A stretch of DNA of 64,000 nt. Source: Nilaparvata lugens (Eukaryota > Arthropoda > Insecta > Hemiptera > Delphacidae). This document shows, piece by piece, positions 56,501-64,000 of the stretch (position 1 is the first letter of the stretch; each line of letters starts with the position of its first letter). Both the position numbers and the translations under genes were made by a program. The notes under the pieces are model-generated. The model made no database searches, had not been told where the DNA came from, and worked only from the letters and a program-made list of their open reading frames with translations. Where the stretch lies: positions 57,635,441 to 57,699,440 of the forward strand of contig NC_052508.1 of assembly GCF_014356525.2 (NCBI RefSeq), read 5' to 3'.

Positions 56501-59500
56501 TCATGCCGCAATGCTGGAACATAGGCCTCATATGTCCCATTTATAAGAAAGGAGATAAACTAGAATGCTCCAACTACCGTGGGATAACTCTGCTCAGTGT
56601 AGTTTATAAAATCCTTTCAAGTGTAATCAACAAAAGAATGACAATATATGTAGAACGAATCATTGGAGAGTATTAGTGTGGTTTCCGTCCTGAAAGAGCG
56701 ACAGCAGACCAAATCTTTACAATAAGACAGATCACAGAAAAGTTCTATGAGCATGACCTCGACCTACACATTTTATTCATCGATTTTAAACAAGCCTTCG
56801 ATAGTATAATAAGGGGTGAGTTATGGAAAGTACTAGAGCATTATGGCTTACCGAAGAAGTTGATCAAACTTGCCAAAATGTCAATGAACAAGACTACGGC
56901 CATGATAAAAGTTGGATCTAGAAAAAGTAGAAAGTTTGAGTTCAACACTGGCGTAAAGCAAGGTGACGGACTGTCAGCACTCCTATTCAATGTTGCATTA
57001 CATCGTGTGATAGACGTCATTGACAAGAGAGGCAGCATTTTTCATAAAATGTATCAAGTATGTGCTTATGCCGATGATGTAGCCATAATTGCCAGAAGAA
57101 AAGATATCCTCCAGGACACGTATAAATTACTAGAAAGAGAAGCACAAAAGATTGGTTTCCTAGTCAATGAAAATAAAACAAAATACATGAAAATATCAAG
57201 AAGTCAAGCGCGAAGGGTTCCACAGAGTCTGAGAATCGATAATAGGTTGTTTGAGGGAGTGAAAAACTTCAGCTATCTGGGTGTTGAATTGAATAATCAG
57301 AATATGATGAGCACCAGTATCAAACAAAAAATATTATCGGGAAATAGAGCATACTACAGCAACATGAAGCTTCTAAAGAGCAGGCTCATCAGTAGAAGCA
57401 GCAAGCTTAAGATTTATGAAACCCTTATAAGACCTGTAGTTACCTATGGCTCTGAATCATGGACTTTGACTAAGGAAGACCAACATAATTTAAGTGTATT
57501 TGAACGAAAGGTGCTTAGAAAAGTGTACGGTCCTGTAAAAGAAGGAGAAGAGTGGAGAAGGAGAACCAATGCTGAACTTGAACTATTAATAAAAGGCCGT
57601 AGTATAGTACGCTTCATAAAGGCACAGAGACTAAGGTGGTTCGGACATATTTATAGGATGGAGGAAACCAGAATGCCAAAAATAGTGCTTAAAGAGAAGC
57701 TTCACTCAAGAAGAAAACAAGGCAGACCAAGAATTCGATGGGAAGATGAGATAAGGGATGATTTGATAAGGATGGGTTATAGAGGATGGAGAGGATTTAT
57801 AATGGATAGAAACGTTTGGAGGAATGTTGTGGAGGAGGCCAAAGCCCACAATGGGCTGTAGAGCTATAAAAAAAACACTCTTCTCTTCGTATGTACGATT
57901 CCCATAGAGACAAAATTTGCTGAATATTTTTGAGAATTTCAAAACTATTGAAATTATTATGACAAGTACTTACTTTCCTCTCTTAATAAGGTTCCTTCCC
58001 AATAGATTATCTAAAACCGGATCAATGCTTTCACCGATATTCTCAATGAGAAGAGTTGCTCCATCGGAAACAGCTTTCTCAATGCGATCTAAATAGTTTT
58101 TGTGTCCCAGACGTATCACCTTCAGTTTCTCAGCATACATCATTTTTATCCATTTGACTCCTTGCAACTGTCAACAAAAAATGATTCCCTCAGGTTATTT
58201 TTGGACATCAAGACAATCAACTTAAATTGAAGGCGGGAGGGAAATGTTCAAGGAGAAATGAAATATGACAATATCATAAGTCTATTATCGGCAAACATTA
58301 ATCAAGAATCTTGGAGGATAGATATTCTCAATATTTTGCCTAAAATTTAATTCCGTTAACAAAGAACTACACATATAATAGAGCTGCATCAAAGTCGAAA
58401 ACTTGTTATTTTTAAAATGGGAAAATCAAGTTATACAGGTGACTGGAATTTTAATCAATAAATGCAGCTAACAGGTTAAAGTCATACAGTTGGCCTACAA
58501 TACATACAATATTGATTAGCAATATATCTACAATCTTTGCTAAATTCATGAAATTGTGAAATATCAATTGCATTGTTTCTCGAAACTCTCATTTGGGCTC
58601 CATTTTTATTGGACCGATGTTGAGTATTTAGAACGTTGTTATAAAACCTGTATTCCAATATTTGTATAGTTCTGAATTGTCATTATACACATTTTTCCTC
58701 AACGTTGATTACCCACTAGCATGCTATTTAGTGATGATGCAAAGATATTTTGCAGGCTTATGGATTTTGTTCAAAGTACCATTTCATTTTAATAGTGTCG
58801 TGACGATCTTCTACCAGTTTATGAAGTTTGTAGCAATAAATAAGTGAATCTAACCTGAGGATCGATGATGAGTGGCCACCTTTCTGAATTGACGAGAATC
58901 GTAGCGTTCTCGGTTGACATGCGGTCGCTGGGCAGACCCAGGTTGTTCCATTCGGCTACTTGGGCATCATCGGTCAACAGCAGGAGCACATCCAACTCAT
59001 GAGTCAGGGGTATAGATGGCTGCAAACATTCATATAATAGTATCATATTTTATTATTGTAGTTCATATATTATTTATATTTCATATTGATGAAAACGTGA
59101 CTTGGAGAATGAAGAAGATAAAAAAGAAACTCTCATGTGAGAATTAACTTTCTAGAATTGATTAATATGATAGTGAACTCAAATTATTCACTGGGCAAAA
59201 TAAAGACTTTCTGAGACCCAAAAAACTCAAGACAACTTTTTAAAGTTTTCAGAACGAAGCAAATCGTAAAAGAACTTGGTTTCTGTAAGGAATATAACCG
59301 TCTCAGATTGAATAGTAAGCTGTGACTTCTGAAGGGTTATCAATGTAATAATTTTTGAAGTAACATATACCTTGGCTGAGTGAGTTTGAAAATATGACTT
59401 GAGTTGTTTCTCAAATGCACGCTGGTTGAAAGATCTTAAATTTGTAACATTCTCCACACAATTCAAGACTTCCATGAGAGAACTTTTTCGGATACTATAC

Positions 59501-62500
59501 ATAATCATTCTGATAATGAATGGTGCTCCAAGAAATCCTGATATTGATTATTTTTGCTTAGAATTCGACAATAAAATCTCACACCAATTTACAAAACGTA
59601 CATGGAGCTGTTTTGAAAGAGGGATGGGAGAGTTAAATTATGCATGGGATATAATAAAATATTGATCATTAATAGTAATCTGTTAGAACCAGTATAGTAC
59701 TTGGTTCAAGTTGTGTCCAGTGAAAGAGTAGAGCAGTGGTTGAGTGAAGTCTAGCTTTTAGTGCTGTCAATAAGTGTAGGCTACATATCAATTTACATAG
59801 AACCCAATATATAACCTATAAACTTGAGTGTAAATAGGAAATGACATTGGGTAATACGGCGAGGCAGAACATCCAGAAGGATCTCTCTGCCGATAAAAGC
59901 CATATGAATAAATACATAAATCAATTTACAAATAGCAGTAAAAGTCTCTAATCAGAAATTGGTTGATTCATTTTTCAAGTAGTATGTTAGGATGGGAAAA
60001 ATTCTCATTAGTCATTATCCCTATAGCTAAAGTATTGAAAAAAATAGTAATAGAGAAGAAATTTTACATCAAAGTTTGTTACAAATACACAATATATTTA
60101 TTTTACAACCACTCAAGAAATAGTCAGAAAGTATATTAAAATTTATCCATTATCATGAATGAATCTGATCAAATACCTTCAATTTCTGAATGAATGGCAA
60201 CCAATACTTTAGCATGAGATCATTACGATACTTCCTTGTGAAGCATCCCACATAAGAGATGAATGCTGTCACTATGAGCATGTCTCCAGGAAGGGTTTGC
60301 TGTTGCTTCATTAAACTGAAAGTAATAAAACATTTATTATTTATGGATAAAAAGAAACATTAATCATTGAAAACATCATGAATAGCATACATTGAAAATT
60401 ATTGTTATATTTTTTCAAGTTTTCGCTAGAAAACTCAAAACTTTACATTACTCCTATGGAAAAGGAATAGAACCTCTATCAAACTTTTGAAATTATCCGC
60501 TACTCACTTGTTGACTGTTTCTTTCCAGCGCTGATTTTCCGAAGCCAGCCCAGTAACAAGCCTATTGGCAAGATCAATGGTTTCTGCCGTTTTTTCAGCT
60601 TCGGTCTGGCACTGCAGTTTATCTGCCACTGCGTCTTCAAAACGTTTCGTCAGAATAGCTAACTCTGCTTCAAGTTCCTGCAAACATTGCATAATATGTT
60701 AATTTTATGTTATAATTATGATAGTTACATTGTTATAACTATCATTAGATAAGAATATTCTACTAGACGTTCATACCATAGAGAAAAGATAGCATGAGAA
60801 TATATCTCATGGTATATCCGGCGCTTATGTTTCAACTTTCACTGCTATGCCAAGATTGTCACTATTGTCGATTACATGTTGGCCCATTGAAGGCCAATGT
60901 CAACTAGCGCCAGTGAGTGGATGGATGGTTTGCCAGCGCTGGCCTTCATTGGCCTTCGTAAGGAATCGCACCAGGCTGCGGCATTACTGTGTTGGTCTGG
61001 TGAGAGTGAATGAGCGGCAAGCCGAGGCGAGACTGTTTTCATTCTTCTTAGTGCAAGATACATTACTGAAATAGTTTACAATTACTTATTACTAGTAGGC
61101 TTTTACATATAACCGAGTTTCATTGGTTGATAAGATAGAATAGTATTATTTGAAAAGGTAATTAGAACTCCAGATCGAGATCAACATGGAGAATAAAATG
61201 TGACGATGAGAATGATATTTTTGAATTCGGACACTTACCTCCAGTTTTACTTTGAGTTCGGCCAACTTGGCACGAGCTTCGGCGAGTTCCTTGTTGGCCT
61301 GAGCAAGAGCCTTACGCTTCGGCAGAACAACACACCACACCAAGTGGAACTTGTGAATATTTATCACCCAAGAACATAAACCTGTACATGGAAAATATTA
61401 TATCTAGATAGGAATAATGATTGAGCTGTAAGATAATATAGAAAAGGATGTTATTGATTGTCAAGTAGTAAAATTCAAAATTACCCTTGCATGTTAGAAT
61501 ACTATGGATGTAAAGTAATTTTTAAAAAAAATAAGGTACTAGGAGTTATTATACAAAGCTCATCTCGCAACAAAAATAATATTATACCCTTCCGTGAATA
61601 ATATTTTCAAAACATTGAGAGCCATTATCAATTTATTTATTGTATAGAATACTATAATCATAATACAATTATGACATTGGAGGAAAAACTAGGCTAAGCC
61701 TGTACTATTTCTCTCCAAAAATTTCGATAAAATGTTAATGTTGTCCAAAAGATAAGGTTATATAGTCACACACTGCTTCGTCATTTGATTTTCGGTCCAG
61801 AAATGATGATTAAAAATTTTGAATTTTGAAGGTTGATTTTATATTCTAAATGAATCACAATAAATTAAAAACTTTAGAAATATTGCACTTATTTAAAAAA
61901 ATTGAATACAAAATCAAAAACCTACTCACTATTTGTTATTCACAGCTCTAAAATATATTTAGACATAGTTTGTTTGAATTATAATTTTAAATTTTATTGT
62001 GAATCAACAAAGTAGAAGACCCATCAAGATCACTTCAACAACAGAATCTGTTAAATCATATTTATTATTAGCAATTAAAAATGTTCATCTGTGTGACAAA
62101 ATAAATGTATTTGGAAGTTGAAGATAGTAACATTTTACTAGCAGGCGAGTGTGAGTCCTTGGAGTGTCAATCCTCCCAATGACCCAAGGAGTGTCAAGGA
62201 GTGTCAATCCTTGAATCATTGAATTTGACACTCAATGTATTTGATTAATGTATTCTCCACAAAATAAAAGCCTTAAAAATGACGATTCTATTCAAGTTTT
62301 TTTCAAGTTTCGAATATCCCTTATAAAGATTAATGTTGTGTTCTATTTTACCAGCAGCTGCCGACGACTTCGAAATGACAATTTCGGGATCAAAATCTGG
62401 ACTGTTCAGATAGTGTCTTTCAAGTTCTTTTATGATATCAGGATGGATGTTTTCTTTATCGTAGTGCAGAAGATTGTCAAGAAATGAGTCAACTTTTGCC

Positions 62501-64000
62501 ATCATCACCTGAAATTGAAATAATCATTAGAAATCATTCTACCGTTATCAAATGATGATAAAATATTCAATTTATTCATAAAGATCAAGTGATTAACTAT
62601 TCACCAATATTATGATTCAAAGTTTTTTGGCAAGAAAATATTATTATTAATCATTTCAATGCTTCTGTAAGGAGTTTATAGTACAGTCAAGGAAAGGTTA
62701 TAGAGGGAAAAGTTGGGAAGACAATTTTTGACCCCGCAATTCTGTTTAGGGTAGTAAGAAGTAGTAAGAAGGTAAACATATCAAAAGTCTCCACCCCTAA
62801 CCCTTGTGCTAAGGGGGTGGGGGTGGTTTAAAGGTACCATTTTTTGGTTTCTCGCATAAAAGTCAAAAACTTTGTATCTTAATGACTTGACTGTCATATA
62901 ACAATTTGAAGCTTACATAATTTCCTACAATATTCATTGTACAACTTTTTTTATATCTCCTATGATTTTCAAGATATCCGCTCTTGAAGGTGTGACATTT
63001 TTGAAAAATACACGTTTGCCACCCATTGTTTTTTATTTTTGCTCTTATAACTTTTTAAAAATCGATGGGAAAAATCCATGTTGATTATGAGCTTATAGAG
63101 CATTAAATTTTCTTCAATTTGATGTGTAATTTCACACTTTTACGAATTTCCCTAGACCTTTTGCAGCAGCTTTAGTGTTGAGTGAGAAATCTCCATTTTT
63201 GCAACAATAGACTAATTGACGAAGGAATTTTGAAGGGAATGTTTTGAACAAAATTTTTTATTTTGCAGCTTTGTTAAGCTAGATGAATATTGTAGGAAAT
63301 TATGTAAGCTTCAATTTGTTATATGACAGTCAAGTCCTCAAGATACATAGTTTTTTAGTTTTATTGGAGAAACCAAAAAATGGTACCTTCAAACCACCCC
63401 CACCCCCTTAGCACAAGGGGTAGGGGTGGGGACTTTTGATATATTTACCTCCTCACTACCCTAAACAGAATTGTGGTGTCAAAAATTGTCTTCCAAACAT
63501 TTCCCTCTATACCCTTTTTTGAGCATATATAGCCTGGACTAATGATAAAAACAAAATAGCCAGAAGAAAGATCCAATGAAACAGTTGCATTTCAATTCAT
63601 CACCAAAGACTTGAATCAATTATACTGCAGTGTATGTGGATATCCATAATATGATAATAAACAGGAATTCACGTAATAAAAAATGGTTATCTTTCTGTAA
63701 CTGGGGTTTTCTCAATGAATAAATTTATGTGGTTTGTCATTTTCTCAACGAAAAAGCAGAGATGTCAGGCAGAAAGCAGCATCGATTCCATTGCACATAA
63801 CATTATAATAAAAGTTCCATAACAAGAAAAATGTCATTCGTTATCATTTAAATATATACTGTATAACGTTTAAGCAATTAATTTTTTGGAAAGATACAAA
63901 CTTTGCAAGCTTTCCAACTCCTGTCTCTGGGCACTTTTCCTTTGGGGGCGAACAACACCAACACGGCCTCCGTCACTTTGACTACAGGCTCAGGAGGGCT
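53576..64000 (-). CDS. Dynein heavy chain upstream exons (stalk tip to AAA5), partial at right edge
   Basis: Exons: 64000-63902 (runs off the window), 62508-62352, 61381-61239, 60677-60508, 60315-60177, 59019-58855, 58167-57974 and 53780-53576, all joining in phase with the terminal exon for about 1308 residues in total. The order follows the family: the microtubule-binding stalk tip ([23 protein letters not shown], then [13 protein letters not shown]), [16 protein letters not shown], the returning coiled coil ([32 protein letters not shown]), and AAA5 with [66 protein letters not shown] and [16 protein letters not shown]. Several introns hold repeats; the 57973-53781 intron carries a LINE. 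The nucleotide-binding AAA1-4 modules lie beyond 64000. The class is firm; assignment to the beta outer-arm group rests on overall wording. Confidence 0.9.
54530..57870 (+). mobile_element. Nearly full-length RTE-type LINE, antisense in a dynein intron
   Basis: A G+C-rich leader (about 54530-54830) precedes an endonuclease plus reverse transcriptase frame ending at 57861. Its orientation is opposite to the host gene. It is the only near-intact autonomous-type element in the window; precise ends and target duplication could not be fixed by eye. Confidence 0.85.
54833..57861 (+). pseudogene. RTE LINE endonuclease-reverse transcriptase, one frameshift and one stop
   Basis: The first frame (54833 to about 55150) carries [15 protein letters not shown] and [11 protein letters not shown] of an apurinic-type endonuclease. 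A frameshift near 55145 moves to the frame that holds [10 protein letters not shown] and the catalytic-type SDHFIVKA. Reverse transcriptase follows: [59 protein letters not shown] and AYADDVAII with the catalytic aspartates intact, then a thumb and a [15 protein letters not shown] end. A TAG at 56674-56676 interrupts the otherwise open frame just before [12 protein letters not shown]. So two lesions separate it from a continuous frame. Confidence 0.9.
59020..60176. other. Dynein intron, no element recognised
   Basis: AT-rich sequence between exons 59019 and 60177; small frames here have no motifs or splice fit. Confidence 0.35.
60865..61075. repeat. GC-rich patch with short inverted repeats
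   Basis: GAAGGCCAATG near 60889 faces CATTGGCCTTC near 60948; a second pair is AGCGCCAG and CCAGCGCT. It contrasts with the AT-rich dynein intron and may be a short unclassified element. Confidence 0.4.
61382..62351. other. Dynein intron with a small minisatellite
   Basis: At 62145-62240 the unit GGAGTGTCAATCCT or a part of it is repeated four times imperfectly. Otherwise AT-rich with no gene. Confidence 0.5.
62683..63541. mobile_element. 860-bp fold-back element with 250-bp arms
   Basis: The left arm (about 62690-62940) is complementary to the right arm (about 63280-63541): both carry AACCACCCCCACCCCCTTAG in opposite orientation and a shared ATTTCCTACAATATTCAT. The right end reads GAGCATATATAGCCTGGACT. 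The family is also present at 11930-12889. It sits in the dynein intron between the two right-most exons. Confidence 0.8.

Noticed and set aside
1..64000. CRISPR array, prophage or bacterial gene cluster
   Set aside because: No regularly spaced short repeats with unique spacers; introns, LINEs and SINEs show eukaryotic nuclear DNA.

Overview
The window is animal nuclear DNA, most likely from an insect. Genes are split into short exons with GT-AG introns, the intergenic and intronic DNA is AT-rich, and it is packed with LINEs, tRNA-derived SINEs and inverted-repeat (MITE-like) elements. The repeat mix suggests a hemipteran, perhaps a planthopper, but that is inference. No bacterial-type operon, CRISPR array or complete tRNA/rRNA gene was seen.

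Four protein-coding genes can be reconstructed by joining exons in phase, and all lie on the minus strand. (1) 140-1333: two in-phase exons of a PR/SET-domain (PRDM-type) zinc-finger gene that runs off the left edge. (2) 6226-18245: a complete ten-exon CD36-family (scavenger receptor class B) gene of about 565 residues; its last exon lies in a 1.58-kb tandem duplication (4446-7585) and the distal copy has a premature stop. (3) 27921-47666: a lysine-rich single-pass membrane protein gene resembling LYRIC/metadherin, assembled from seven exons; its 3' half is heavily duplicated, giving an intact and a frameshifted copy of one exon and two copies of the terminal exon. (4) 49850-64000: the 3' part of an axonemal dynein heavy chain gene (beta outer-arm, DNAH9/11/17-like), nine in-phase exons from the microtubule-binding stalk tip to the C-terminus; it starts beyond the right edge.

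Between and inside these genes lie: a 1.04-kb nearly perfect tandem duplication (22634-24720); a cascade of segmental duplications (25911-34610) carrying LYRIC-like exons, dead LINE reverse-transcriptase fragments and a TTA-flanked 845-bp element at a duplication junction; at least ten inverted-repeat elements; deleted Tc1/mariner-like transposons that keep scraps of transposase; and an almost full-length RTE-type LINE (about 54530-57870) in a dynein intron, antisense to the gene, disabled by one frameshift and one stop codon.

The genes show no sign of acting as one pathway; this is an ordinary run of neighbours. I found no convincing new molecular system. The unusual signal is repeated local duplication of terminal exons in two of the four genes, with visible decay of one copy in each case, plus a repeat that appears to carry a start codon and a splice donor (9023 and 15493). 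All exon borders are hand-derived from splice consensus and phase, and no transcript evidence was available.
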